Source: Planctomycetota bacterium (lineage in GTDB: Bacteria; Planctomycetota; Planctomycetia; Pirellulales; Thermoguttaceae). Taken from it: DNA of 61,306 bases. The stretch spans positions 1-61,306 of the forward strand of contig JAKPGL010000020.1 in assembly GCA_029550925.1 (NCBI GenBank), in the 5' to 3' direction. The number at the start of each line of letters is the position of its first letter. Position 1 is the stretch's first letter. Below are positions 28,553 to 37,224 of the stretch, piece after piece. The notes below the pieces were generated by a model. The model saw only the letters and a program-made list of their open reading frames with translations, was not told the origin of the DNA and did no database searches. Made by a program: the position numbers and the translations under genes.

Positions 28553-29053
28553 ATGGCCAGATGGGCGATGGTCGCAATGATGGTAACAATAGGATGTACA
28601 TGGTGCTTCACGGGGACGGCGTGGTCCCAACAAAGGTCTCCATTCCCGCCGCCGATTGCTATGGCGCCGTCGCCTACGCCCCCTCCGATGGCGCCCGCAG
28701 GCATTCCCCAAGGGCCACCAGCCGGAGCAGCCAGGAAACCGAACTTACCGGGAGAAGTGATTTCTTCCCCTGAGATGTCCAGCTACCCCTATTCACCGAG
28801 TCCCCAGCCTGTTTTGGATTCCAAACTCCTTCTCCAACAGAAGGCAGCCGAACAGGCGGCGCAACGTGCCCGACGGCTGGCCGCCCTTAAATGGTTCGGC
28901 TACTCCAACTCCCGACCCGTTGCGGGCGTCGATTGCGTCCATGGGGATTACGCTCCCAGTTGGACCTCCAACAATCCCCATTATCCATTCCGTTGGGTCG
29001 GAGTTGGGCCTGCCTGGGTGTCCGCCCTGCCTGCGATTCCCTCTGCCCGATAA
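28553..29053 (+). CDS. Small secreted proline-rich protein, unknown function
   Basis: The product has 166 residues. A signal peptide (MARWAMVAMMVTIGCTWCFTG, predicted cut after AWS) is followed by a proline-rich linker (PPPIAMAPSPTPPPMAPAG), a short Ala/Arg/Lys helix (LLLQQKAAEQAAQRARRL), and a C-terminal segment with aromatic residues. CACAGGAGGATATTTCCA gives a strong ribosome-binding site before the ATG at 28553. A probable terminator follows at 29149. I do not recognise the family. Short proline-rich exported proteins of this sort are common in planctomycetes and may be cell-surface components. Confidence 0.7.
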   Translation: MARWAMVAMMVTIGCTWCFTGTAWSQQRSPFPPPIAMAPSPTPPPMAPAGIPQGPPAGAARKPNLPGEVISSPEMSSYPYSPSPQPVLDSKLLLQQKAAEQAAQRARRLAALKWFGYSNSRPVAGVDCVHGDYAPSWTSNNPHYPFRWVGVGPAWVSALPAIPSAR

Positions 29054-29148
29054 AGGAACCTCCTCTCACAAAACAGCTAGCAGGCGGCCGAGGGAATTGG
29101 GGCAAAAGTCCCTCGGTCTGCTTCCATAGGGCTGGAACAGGAGAAGAG

Positions 29149-29186
29149 AAAAGGCCGCCGCCCCAACCGGGCGGTCGGCCTTTTTC
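29149..29186 (+). terminator. Rho-independent terminator
   Basis: AAAAGGCCGCCGCCC, a short loop CAAC, then CGGGCGGTCGGCCTTTTT forms a GC-rich stem followed by T residues. It lies 95 bases after the small secreted protein gene and in front of the convergent aldo/keto reductase, and may serve both strands. Confidence 0.75.
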
Positions 29187-29292
29187 GTTGGACGCCGTCG
29201 CCATGCGAGTCCAGGGAAAATCCTGTCCCCTGAACCGTCTTCCTTGCCAAACGCCGGCAAAAAATCGCTCGTAACACCTCTCTAGGCCATGT

Positions 29293-30177
29293 CTAAGAGC
29301 GTAGCGCCTCCTGGATGAGTTCCAAAGTCTCGTCGATCTGTTCGGGTTTGGTGAATCCAATGGTAAACGCATCCACCGCTCCCGACTGAAGCACATAACG
29401 AATCGCCTGGAGGCGTTTTTCTCGGCTATCGTAGCCGGTCTCGCCGTAGATTTTCATTCCCAGGACGCCTCGACCGGTTGCATGGATTTTCTGGCAGATC
29501 GGCAACACCTCATCCGGCTTGCCGTCCATGTTTTGTCCGAAAGGATTGAGCCGTAGCAACTGCACGTCGATCCAATCGCACTCCAGCGAGGCCCTCAGCG
29601 GGTCTAGCCCATGAGATGAAATGCCGATGGCCCGGACTCGCCCCTTTTGTTTGGCCTCGCTCAGCACATCCATGACCGGGCGCATATCGGTCGGGAAACT
29701 GTTTTTGGTCATGCAGTGCATCAGCACACAATCCAGGTAATCGGTGCGCAATTCTCGACGGAAGCGTTCGATGTCGGCCTTAGCCACCTCTGGATGCTTC
29801 GCGGTCGTTTTGCTGAGAATAAACAACTGGTCCCTGGGCAATCCTTGGATGGCAAATCGCACAAAAAGATGCATGGAGTACATGTCGGCGGTGTCGATGT
29901 ACCGGATGCCGCGTTCGTAGGCGTGGCGAAACAGTCGTACAAATCCTTCCTGACCCAAGGCCAATTGTTCGCTGCCGCCGCGGGTTCCGGTGCCGACGCC
30001 CAAAAGGGTTGGCTTTAGTCCCGTGCGGCCCAAGGGGATTCGGTCCACGCCGCTAGTGATTTTCGGACGGGCCGGGGGTACAGCTCCTGGCTGGGCCGCC
30101 CCAGCCCTCCCCAGAACCCCCGACGCCCCTGCCGCCAATGCGCCGGCCAAAAAATCTCGACGCGTCCAACTTGACAT
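29293..30177 (-). CDS. TAT-exported aldo/keto reductase family protein
   Basis: This 294-residue protein begins with a twin-arginine signal, WTRRDFLAGALAAGASG (Arg6-Arg7), predicting export in folded form. The body is an aldo/keto reductase barrel: RYIDTADMYSMH carries the catalytic Asp and Tyr, LFILSKTT the Lys strand, and YLDCVLMHCMTK the His position. The region GVLGMKIYGETGYDS is typical of the COG0667/COG1453 group often exported by planctomycetes. The substrate is unknown. It lies 177 bases downstream of the carA start codon's gene end (71-base gap to carA), so co-transcription with carA is possible but functionally unexplained. Confidence 0.88.
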   Translation of the reverse strand: MSSWTRRDFLAGALAAGASGVLGRAGAAQPGAVPPARPKITSGVDRIPLGRTGLKPTLLGVGTGTRGGSEQLALGQEGFVRLFRHAYERGIRYIDTADMYSMHLFVRFAIQGLPRDQLFILSKTTAKHPEVAKADIERFRRELRTDYLDCVLMHCMTKNSFPTDMRPVMDVLSEAKQKGRVRAIGISSHGLDPLRASLECDWIDVQLLRLNPFGQNMDGKPDEVLPICQKIHATGRGVLGMKIYGETGYDSREKRLQAIRYVLQSGAVDAFTIGFTKPEQIDETLELIQEALRS

Positions 30178-30248
30178 ACCAGGCTCCTTTCCTCAGAAGG
30201 GGTAAGGACTATTGCTCCGAGGCGTGGGGCCTCCACTTTTCACACCCT

Positions 30249-31355
30249 TTATGCCGCAGTTCCCTTGGCCATTACGGCGGCGAACCGGTCGAAAAGATGG
30301 ACGGCGTCATACGGGCCGGGGCCGCCTTCCGGATGGAATTGCACGGCAAAGATCGGCCATCGCCGATGCCGGAACCCTTCCAACGTCCCGTCAATCAGGT
30401 TCACATGGGTTACTTCTACCTCGTCCTTGGGCAACGAGTCGATATCCACGCAGAAGCCGTGGTTCTGGCTGGTAATCTCGATCCGTCCGGTGGTCAAGTC
30501 CTGAACGGGGTGGTTGCCGCCGCGATGGCCGAATTTGAGTTTGAACGTCTTCCCGCTCAAGGCCAACGCCAACACCTGCACCCCCAGACAAATACCAAAG
30601 AGCGGCGTCTGGCCGATCAACTTCCGCACCTCCGGGATGATGCGGGTCAGCCCTGCCGGGTCGCCCGGGCCATTGGAGAGCAGTACGCCATCCGGCTTTT
30701 GGGCCAGGACTTCTTCGGCCGGCGTATAAGCAGGCACAATCGTGATCTGACATCCCCCTCTGGCCAAAAACTGCAAGATGCTATTTTTGACCCCAAAATC
30801 ATACACCACCACTCGAAAACGAGGATTTTCCGGCGTTGGCCAGTGTTCCGGTTCGCTGCGGGTAACATACTGGACCATATCCCGGCCGACCAGCCCCGGC
30901 CAACCACGGGCCATTTCCACAACCTCCTCCGGAGACCGGCCGAGGGTGGAAATGGCCGCCTTCATCGCTCCGGCTTCCCGAATATGCCGCGTGATTGCCC
31001 GCGTATCCACACCTTCCAGACCTACTATCCCATTCTGGCAGAGGTATTCCGGCAGTTTCATCTCCGACTGCCAATTGCTAGGAACCTCGCACCCATCCCG
31101 AACCACCAGGGCCACGGCCTGAATCCGGCGGGATTCCACATCATGGGCGTTGACTCCGTAGTTGCCGATGTGTGGATAGGTCATCGTAACAATCTGGCCG
31201 GCATAGGACGGATCCGTCAATATCTCCTGATAGCCGCACATCGAGGTGTTAAACACCAGTTCGCCGCAGCACTCGCCCGGCGCTCCGAACGACCGGCCGC
31301 GAAAAAAGCGACCATCTTCCAACGCCAAAATCGCTTCCCTGGTGGATTCGCTCAC
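30249..31355 (-). CDS. carA: Carbamoyl-phosphate synthase small (glutaminase) subunit
   Basis: CarA hydrolyses glutamine to supply ammonia to CarB for arginine and pyrimidine synthesis. The class I amidotransferase nucleophile is in LFGICLGVQVLALAL. The His-Glu pair is in FAVQFHPEGGPGPYD. The N-terminal CPSase domain begins EAILALEDGRFFRG. I place the start at the GTG at 31355 (368 residues) because AAAGGAG lies 7 bases upstream; that sequence would itself be coding if the GTG at 31370 were used. carB is not in the window, so the two subunits are unlinked here. About 325 bases of divergent gap separate it from sixA. Confidence 0.95.
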   Translation of the reverse strand: MSESTREAILALEDGRFFRGRSFGAPGECCGELVFNTSMCGYQEILTDPSYAGQIVTMTYPHIGNYGVNAHDVESRRIQAVALVVRDGCEVPSNWQSEMKLPEYLCQNGIVGLEGVDTRAITRHIREAGAMKAAISTLGRSPEEVVEMARGWPGLVGRDMVQYVTRSEPEHWPTPENPRFRVVVYDFGVKNSILQFLARGGCQITIVPAYTPAEEVLAQKPDGVLLSNGPGDPAGLTRIIPEVRKLIGQTPLFGICLGVQVLALALSGKTFKLKFGHRGGNHPVQDLTTGRIEITSQNHGFCVDIDSLPKDEVEVTHVNLIDGTLEGFRHRRWPIFAVQFHPEGGPGPYDAVHLFDRFAAVMAKGTAA

Positions 31356-31483
31356 TTCTGCTCCTTTCACTTAGGCCGATTGTAACTACTGACATTCTAA
31401 GCATTTTATTCTGAAACGGGGGGAAGAAAAAGGGGACGAATGCCCCCCCTTGTGGAGGAATCCGAAACCGCCTTATACATAAC

Positions 31484-31590
31484 GCCCGCTGTCTAGCGGG
31501 CGGATTCGCTCAGGCTAGACAGCCTAAGCTACGTAATGCCGTCTGTCAGCCGGTATCCAAGCCGGTCTAACAGACTGGGTTACACTCCGG
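31484..31590. other. Two-hairpin structured region between carA and sixA
   Basis: GCTGTCTAGC (31488-31497) is perfectly complementary to GCTAGACAGC (31514-31523), giving a 10-bp stem with a 16-base loop. Each arm is also locally palindromic: GCCCGCT-GTCT-AGCGGGC at 31484-31501, and AGGCT-AGAC-AGCCT at 31512-31525, with complementary loops. A second unit follows: GTCTGT...CCGG...CCGG...ACAGAC at about 31541-31574. It may be a structured RNA leader or a repeat element. The rest of the gap 31356-31678 holds no gene. Confidence 0.45.
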
Positions 31591-31678
31591 CAGTGGCTTG
31601 GTTTTCGGAAGTTTTTTGCCAAAATAGGAGAAGACGTTCTGAAAACAGCCTTCTTCGTAAGGAACCAAGGAACCCCAC

Positions 31679-32176
31679 ATGGACCTTTATCTTATCCGCC
31701 ATGCCTGGGCGGAACAGCAGGACTCAGCCCGTTGGTCGGATGATTCTCTTCGGCCCCTGACACCCGAAGGGGGGAAACGGTTTGCGAAACTGATCCGCAA
31801 ACTGGCCAAAACCCAATTCCAGCCGAGCTTGATTGTCAGTAGTCCCTTGCTCCGGTGTCGGCAGACCGCCCAGGTGATTGTCAATGTCTTGAAACCCCAG
31901 GGGGTGATTTTGGTGCAGCGGGAGGAATTAGCCCCCGGCGGTTCGTTGGACCCATTGCTTCGATGGACCGCCTCGGAAGCCCGTTCGCACACGGCGGTAG
32001 CATGGGTCGGCCATGCGCCGGACGTGGAAGTGTTCTGCGCCGCCCTGATCGGCCAAGGGCAATCCTTGATTCATTTTTCCAAAGGGGCTCTGGCTCTGAT
32101 TCGATTCGATGGGCCTCCGAAACTCGGTCAAGGGGAACTTCAATGGCTGGTAACGGCCAAACTGCTGGGGATATAG
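31679..32176 (+). CDS. sixA: SixA-type phosphohistidine phosphatase
   Basis: SixA removes phosphate from phosphohistidine residues, for example in phosphorelay or phosphotransferase proteins. The 165-residue product is the normal size for this histidine-phosphatase branch. It begins MDLYLIRHAWAEQ, with the catalytic Arg7-His8 pair. LIVSSPLLRCRQTAQVI carries the second Arg, and AVAWVGHAPDVEVF the second catalytic His. It stands alone on the plus strand between carA and the PP-loop gene. A histidine kinase lies within 3 kb, but no direct link is shown. Confidence 0.88.
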   Translation: MDLYLIRHAWAEQQDSARWSDDSLRPLTPEGGKRFAKLIRKLAKTQFQPSLIVSSPLLRCRQTAQVIVNVLKPQGVILVQREELAPGGSLDPLLRWTASEARSHTAVAWVGHAPDVEVFCAALIGQGQSLIHFSKGALALIRFDGPPKLGQGELQWLVTAKLLGI

Positions 32177-32259
32177 GGTTGATTGTTTGGCAAGACTAGG
32201 CGGGGGTTTCGAAGTTCCTTCCCGCCAGAACAACGGATGAGGGCGGGGACCGGAAAGGA

Positions 32260-33249
32260 TCAACACGGCCGGGGCAGCGGCTCATCCGCCGCCGGTTTGG
32301 AGACCGAGACGATTTGCCGATCTTGCCCACCCGGATCGAACACCCGCACTCTCCCCTCCGCCGTACAATCGCCGTACCGGGCTACTAAATGGGCCGATTT
32401 TTGGAGAATTTCTTCCGTAACAGGACCGATCAGCACGGCCAGAGGTCCCATAAAATCCACCGGGTCCAGCAACAGCCATTGGGCAGGTCGATACTGCTGG
32501 GCCAACGCCTGCATGGCCTGATTTTCCGACGCATTTCGGCCCAAGACCACTTTGTGGGCCGGGTCCAGCCGAATATGGCGGCCAAACTTCAGCAGTTCAA
32601 AATCCGCCCGGTTCGCCTGCGGTTCGTGTTCCAGCAGGTCGCGAACCCGAGGGGCAAAACTCAGGTCTGTGAGCCGACATCCAGGCGAAGGCGTCGGAAT
32701 ATGGCGAACCCCAAGTTGCTGCGCCAGTTTTACAAGCGGCCGACGGCTCCGGCCTTGAAAATCGTAGAGTCGGCTTCGGTCCAGGAGTCCTTCCTGTTCC
32801 GGAATGGTTGGTTTGAGCAGTTTGGCCGACAGAGGCCGCAACAGCCGACCCTCCAAACCCGAATAAATCTCAATAAGTTCTAACGCCCGACGTTTTTGGC
32901 TGCTGGGGCGCTGCCCCAGCAGTTCGCCGGTAACCACCAGGGCCGCCCCCGTCTGCTCCATCCTGCGTCGGGCCAACCGACACATGTAAATCCGGCAATC
33001 TGTACATGGATTCATCGCTCGACCGTAGCCAAACCGGGGACGACGAATCACCTCGATATAGTCGTCCTCCACAGGGACGGCGGTAAACGAAACCCCTAAC
33101 TCAACGGCGCACTGGGCCGGAGAAGTTCGCCTCTGGTCAAAGGGAACTTCGACGTGCAACGCCTCTACTTCCCACCCTTGCTGCTGGATGATCCGGACGG
33201 CCAAACTGCTATCCAAACCGCCGGAAAAAAGCACTACCGCACGCGGCAT
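32260..33249 (-). CDS. PP-loop tRNA thiouridylase-like protein with NFACT-R-like C-terminus
   Basis: The ATP-pyrophosphatase loop VVLFSGGLDSSLAV is at residues 5-18. NPCTDCRIYMC (Cys82, Cys85, Cys90) and TPSPGCRLTD (Cys near 195) look like the catalytic cysteines of 2-thio- or 4-thiouridine synthases. Many databases name similar proteins MnmA-like. From about residue 215, FELLKFGRHIRLDPAHKVVLGRNASENQAM resembles the NFACT-R (DUF814) RNA-binding domain. No methyltransferase motif is seen. Length is 329 residues. It lies 189 bases downstream of rnc on the same strand. The target base and tRNA cannot be told from sequence. Confidence 0.75.
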   Translation of the reverse strand: MPRAVVLFSGGLDSSLAVRIIQQQGWEVEALHVEVPFDQRRTSPAQCAVELGVSFTAVPVEDDYIEVIRRPRFGYGRAMNPCTDCRIYMCRLARRRMEQTGAALVVTGELLGQRPSSQKRRALELIEIYSGLEGRLLRPLSAKLLKPTIPEQEGLLDRSRLYDFQGRSRRPLVKLAQQLGVRHIPTPSPGCRLTDLSFAPRVRDLLEHEPQANRADFELLKFGRHIRLDPAHKVVLGRNASENQAMQALAQQYRPAQWLLLDPVDFMGPLAVLIGPVTEEILQKSAHLVARYGDCTAEGRVRVFDPGGQDRQIVSVSKPAADEPLPRPC

Positions 33250-33438
33250 CCACTTTCTCCTTGTAAACTCTCACTACCTGTTCGGAGGACGTTCTCTCAA
33301 GGATAAGCCCCGACGGTTTCTGTCGCCCGTTCGGGGCAAAAAACAAACAGGAAACGTCGGCCAACTTGTTCCGGAAAGGAACCTTGGACAAGAGCCTAGC
33401 CGCGCCTGGCAACCGAAACAGCCGTCCGAAACGCCGGT

Positions 33439-34179
33439 TTAGGAATTGTTTTGGGGAGGCGATTGGCCGGTAAGTTTCTGGAGGGCGTTTCGGGCGGCCA
33501 GTTGTTCAGCCTCCTTTTTCGTGCGTCCCCAGGCGGGCGGATAGCGGGCGCCGCCGATCTGGGCAGCCATCTGAAAATACTTGCAATGATCCGGCCCCTT
33601 CTCGTCCAGCAGTTCGTAGGTGGGAGTAACGCCGTGTTCCCGTTGAGCCAACTGCTGGAGGAGCGATTTGTAGTTGGCGTCCGATTCGCCTTCAGCGGCG
33701 GCCTCGATTTCCGGTTCCAGATGGGGCTGAATAAAACGCCGGGCCGCCTCCAGCCCCCCATCCAAATAAATGGCCGCCACTAACGACTCCCATACATCGG
33801 CCAACACCGATTCGGGCGTCGGCCCCTGGGTGGTCAGACCCTTGCCAAGGATAAGGAATTCCTCTAGTCCGAGGGCGTGGCTGAGCCGGGCGCAGGTTTG
33901 TCGGCTCACGACGATGGACTTGATGTGCGTCAGTTCGCCTTCGAGGGCGTGGGGATACTTTAAGAACAAAAGTTCACTTACCACCGCCCCCAAAATGGCG
34001 TCCCCTAAAAATTCCAACCGCTCATTGGACCCCAACCGATGCTGGGCGCCAGAGGCGTGGGTCAGCGCCGCCCGCAACAAACTCTTGTCCGAAAAAACAT
34101 ACCCAATCCGCTGCTCACACCCCTCCCATCGGCCTTGCTGCTCCCAGTCCGACTCTCGAGAAACCTGTTCTTCTCCCAT
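33439..34179 (-). CDS. rnc: Ribonuclease III
   Basis: RNase III cuts double-stranded RNA during rRNA and mRNA maturation. From the ATG at 34179 the protein has 246 residues. The signature NERLEFLGDAILG is near residues 52-64, with the second acidic pair at DVWESLVAAIYLDGG. A C-terminal double-stranded RNA-binding domain begins at about 170 (NYKSLLQQLAQREHG) and ends with GRTKKEAEQLAARNALQKL. AAGGAGG lies 10 bases before this ATG. The frame is open to 34332, but that extension has no family similarity. It is followed by the thiouridylase-like gene, so the pair may form an RNA-processing unit. Confidence 0.96.
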   Translation of the reverse strand: MGEEQVSRESDWEQQGRWEGCEQRIGYVFSDKSLLRAALTHASGAQHRLGSNERLEFLGDAILGAVVSELLFLKYPHALEGELTHIKSIVVSRQTCARLSHALGLEEFLILGKGLTTQGPTPESVLADVWESLVAAIYLDGGLEAARRFIQPHLEPEIEAAAEGESDANYKSLLQQLAQREHGVTPTYELLDEKGPDHCKYFQMAAQIGGARYPPAWGRTKKEAEQLAARNALQKLTGQSPPQNNS

Positions 34180-34550
34180 GGAAACGATCCTCCTTGTCTC
34201 CCAACCCTTGCCAGCCCCGACGGGCCTTCTGCTCTTCAAGAGACAATAGAGGTTCCGGAAAGACGGGGGCGGATGCGGTCTCGGCCTTGCCCTCTGGCCA
34301 ACCCGCATCGGGCCCCGTATTTCCCGAACCAAAACGTTTTCCTTCTATGGTCCCCCAAAACCACTCATTAAAAACCGCCGCACCCTCCCTTCTTGGCGAT
34401 GCTCCCCCCCAAAAAGGACCATCTTATCATTAACCGGCGGAAGCACTCCTTGGGATTATATCCGCTGATTCCTCTGCTCGGATAGAGATACCTCAAGAAA
34501 CAAGTATTTTTCTCTGTTGCCGACGATTCTGGTCAGTTCTTCCTTATGGC
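34180..34550. other. Gap with no recognised feature
   Basis: I see no gene, repeat-family end or good promoter in these 371 bases between rnc and the histidine kinase gene. Both neighbours are on the minus strand, and frames crossing the gap are short or out of step with either. Confidence 0.5.
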
Positions 34551-36239
34551 CTAGGGGGATGTTGGTTCGTGGCTGGGGCGGGGGGATTGCAGAATGTTGG
34601 TGGGATTTTTAGGCAAGATCAGCTCAACGCCCGTTCCCTGACCGGGAGTACTGTCCACGAGGATCCGGCCATGATGGTTCGAGACGACGATCCGCCATGC
34701 CTTGGACAAACCCAATCCAAGGCCGCGACCGGCAGACCGAGCGGAATAAAACGGATCAAAAAGATGTTCTCGCACATCGGGGGGAATCCCCGGCCCATCG
34801 TCCTCCACCCGAATATGGACCCACCCTGGTTCCTCGTGCAAGGCAATATGGATATGACCTTGGCGTCCAAGGGCTTCCAATGCATTTTGCACCACGGCTC
34901 GGACGGCTATCTGAAGCTGAACGGGGTCGGCTTGGATATGGACCGGCCCTGGATGGCCGCTCCAGCTCATCGCCGCCCCTTGCTCGGCGGCAACCGCCCC
35001 GAGTTCCTGGACCAATCCGTTCAAAAGACCTGCCAATTCCACCGGTTCCATCTGAGGCCGAGGCGGACGCGCAAAAAGCCGAAGGTCCGCTATCATCTCG
35101 TAGGCCCGCCGCACCTGGGCCACGATCAACGCCAAACTCCGCCGACGCTCCGGGTCGGTCTCCTGCTGGAGAAGCAGTTGTGCTCGCCCGGCAATGACGG
35201 CCAGAGGGTTATTGATTTCATGGCCTGCGCCGGCGGCCAATTCGGCCAGGGCTTCCAGTTTCGCCCGTTCTAAGGCGTCGGCCCATTGACGCTCCAACAC
35301 CTGCCAACTGCCTAAAGCACACAGCAATTGAGGAAACGTCCGGGGCAATCCAGGCAGGGGTTGCGCCCAACGGCGCACCGCTTGGGCAACCCGGTCTTGA
35401 AGGCTTGCCCAGTCGATCGGGATCCTCCCGGAAACCTCCTGCCCACCTAACCCCGCCTGGGCGCCGCCGGCTTCCGACGCCAAAACGGCCAGAGGCTTGC
35501 TCTCCTGGTTGACGCTGCTAGAAAAAACCGGGGGAACCATGCCGTCCAAAAGGGCCTGTTGGGCCAAGCTCCGGGCTTTTTCCACAAACGACCAGGCCGG
35601 TCGGGTGTTCGATTGTTTTAGCCAGGTCGGAAGTAGCTTTTCGCCGCACACCTCTGGGCCGTCCGCGGTAAGGGAAATCCATCGGTCGGCTTCTGCCGCC
35701 ACCCCTAGCAAGTAAGCCTCTGGGGCCAAGGACGGATCAGAAATAACCGCCAGTTGGGCGGCCAGTTCGGCCCGAAGGAGGTCTTGGGCCACTTGGTTCT
35801 GAAAAGAGGTCTCCTTATCCGAGGATTCTGGCGGAATACCTGGCGGCTGAGGAGGGGCCTTGCCCCGTAAAGTTGGGGCAGTCTCCGGAGCCGAAGGAGG
35901 AATTTCCTCGGCGGCTTCTCCACTGCAAGAGGCCCGCGAAAAGGATATCTCACGTCCCGCCCAACCAGGAGAAGAAAAAATTCCTGGGGTTTCTTCGGCA
36001 ACCCATCGAGCCAGCTCGGCCAACGAACGAGGAACCCACCCGGGGGCCTGCTGAGCCGCCCGACACACCAGCCAAACCACCAACGGCGGATCCTGGCCAA
36101 GTAAACTGGAGAGGGACTCTCCTCCTGCGGCGGAGTCCAGGGGCGTCGAAAGCAGCTCCACCAAGGCGGCGGCAGACCGATCAGCCATCGGCGCCCAACA
36201 GAAGCCGGGGGATCCATCCAGGGGCGGAAGATAACGCAT
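34551..36239 (-). CDS. Sensor histidine kinase with HDOD-like N-terminal region
   Basis: The 562-residue protein ends with a standard kinase core. The H-box is AGAGHEINNPLAVIAGRAQLL with His340. The N-box is AVVQNALEALG, G1 is VEDDGPGIPPDV, and G2 is GRGLGLGLSKAWRIV. The H-box type (GHEINNPL) is that of the NtrB-like HisKA class. Residues about 22-75 (VELLSTPLDSAAGGESLSSLLGQDPPLVVWLVCRAA) recall an HDOD domain. I see no transmembrane segment, so it is probably cytoplasmic. It lies 141 bases after an HTH-receiver response regulator on the same strand, its likely partner. No Shine-Dalgarno is seen before the ATG. Confidence 0.85.
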   Translation of the reverse strand: MRYLPPLDGSPGFCWAPMADRSAAALVELLSTPLDSAAGGESLSSLLGQDPPLVVWLVCRAAQQAPGWVPRSLAELARWVAEETPGIFSSPGWAGREISFSRASCSGEAAEEIPPSAPETAPTLRGKAPPQPPGIPPESSDKETSFQNQVAQDLLRAELAAQLAVISDPSLAPEAYLLGVAAEADRWISLTADGPEVCGEKLLPTWLKQSNTRPAWSFVEKARSLAQQALLDGMVPPVFSSSVNQESKPLAVLASEAGGAQAGLGGQEVSGRIPIDWASLQDRVAQAVRRWAQPLPGLPRTFPQLLCALGSWQVLERQWADALERAKLEALAELAAGAGHEINNPLAVIAGRAQLLLQQETDPERRRSLALIVAQVRRAYEMIADLRLFARPPRPQMEPVELAGLLNGLVQELGAVAAEQGAAMSWSGHPGPVHIQADPVQLQIAVRAVVQNALEALGRQGHIHIALHEEPGWVHIRVEDDGPGIPPDVREHLFDPFYSARSAGRGLGLGLSKAWRIVVSNHHGRILVDSTPGQGTGVELILPKNPTNILQSPRPSHEPTSP

Positions 36240-36380
36240 GAGAAAAGGTAGGCTCGCGGGCCTCCCCGGAACTCGGGACTATAGACCGACAACAGGCTCC
36301 CTCGGAACCGACAGGCGCAAAGCCCGGCCCCGGGGCTTCCCCAGACATCCCCCAATCCACCAATGGGAAAAGGAGGCCAT

Positions 36381-36974
36381 CTAATGGGCGATCGAGGTAG
36401 GAACCTCAATCTCCAGGAGCCGACACATCCGCTCCACCAGCTTTTCTATTTCGAAAGGCTTGTGGAGGAAATCGTCAGCGCCCGCCGTTTTCAGATCCGC
36501 CACCTTGTCCTCTTCGACCATGCCAGAGATGCAGATGATTTTGACCGCATCCATCGTCTTGTCCGAACGGACACGCTGACAGACCTCTTTGCCGTTGATG
36601 TCCGGCAACATGATGTCCAAGACGATGATGTCCGGTCGATATTCTTTGACCAGCATTCCGGCGTCGAAGCCGTTGTTGGCCGAGCGGATCTCAAACCGAC
36701 CGTCCTTTTCCAGCACCTCCCGGATCAGTTCGACCAATTCCTCATCATCATCGACGATGAGCACTTTGCGCTTGCCGCTTTCCAGGGCGTCGGTGGGGAT
36801 GCCGTTTTCCCGCATGAATGCGTACAGATGCTCTCGGGGAATGCGTCGGAACCGGCTGCCAGGCACCCGGAATCCTTTCAACTGCCCGGAGTCGAAGCAG
36901 CGGATGATCGTCTGCTGGCTGACTTTGCAGACTTTGGCCGCTTCGCCGGTGGTGAAGACAGTCTTCATCGACAT
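36381..36974 (-). CDS. Excisionase-type HTH fused to a response-regulator receiver domain
   Basis: From the ATG at 36974 the protein has 197 residues. Residues about 5-55 (TTGEAAKVCKVSQQTIIRCF...RFRRIPREHL) are a MerR/excisionase-like helix-turn-helix. A receiver domain from about 70 follows (KVLIVDDDEELVELI). The phospho-acceptor is Asp120 in IIVLDIMLPD, and the conserved Lys is in HKPF near 172. Having the DNA-binding domain at the N-terminus is the reverse of most response regulators. I used the MSMKTVFTTGEAAK start; 36998 and 36968 are alternatives. The histidine kinase follows downstream. A sigma70-like promoter lies 250 bases upstream, with a tandem repeat in the leader. Confidence 0.9.
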   Translation of the reverse strand: MSMKTVFTTGEAAKVCKVSQQTIIRCFDSGQLKGFRVPGSRFRRIPREHLYAFMRENGIPTDALESGKRKVLIVDDDEELVELIREVLEKDGRFEIRSANNGFDAGMLVKEYRPDIIVLDIMLPDINGKEVCQRVRSDKTMDAVKIICISGMVEEDKVADLKTAGADDFLHKPFEIEKLVERMCRLLEIEVPTSIAH

Positions 36975-37077
36975 AGGTACTTGTCCATCCCTTGCCATAG
37001 CCGTTTCGTCGGCTTGCTTCTCAGCGAGTCCCCGACAACAACCGTCGGCAAAGGCGGTCGGGGCCTCTAGGCCTCCA

Positions 37078-37117
37078 TGTCAACCTAAAACCCACACTGT
37101 CAACCTAAACCCTACAC
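37078..37117. repeat. Two tandem 20-bp repeats in the response-regulator leader
   Basis: TGTCAACCTAAAACCCACAC (37078-37097) is followed directly by TGTCAACCTAAACCCTACAC (37098-37117). They lie between the predicted promoter and the start codon of the HTH-receiver gene. A regulator binding direct repeats, perhaps the HTH-receiver protein itself, could act here. A C/G-rich hairpin region sits just downstream at about 37031-37062. Confidence 0.5.
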
Positions 37118-37224
37118 TCCCTGAAGCCTGCGAAAACTTCGCAAACTCCGTACATCCCAATATCCCTACAGTTCACTGGCTCGTCCGGTCCTGCCGACAT
37201 TACCGAACTTACCAAGTACGCATT

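Noticed and set aside
30138-31385. 415-residue frame antisense to the aldo/keto reductase and carA
   Set aside because: Both opposite genes are firmly identified by family motifs, and the frame has no motif or ribosome-binding site.
33290-33345. Terminator at GCCCCGA...TCGGGGC downstream of rnc
   Set aside because: In the direction of rnc transcription the stem is preceded, not followed, by the T-run, so it does not fit an intrinsic terminator on that strand.
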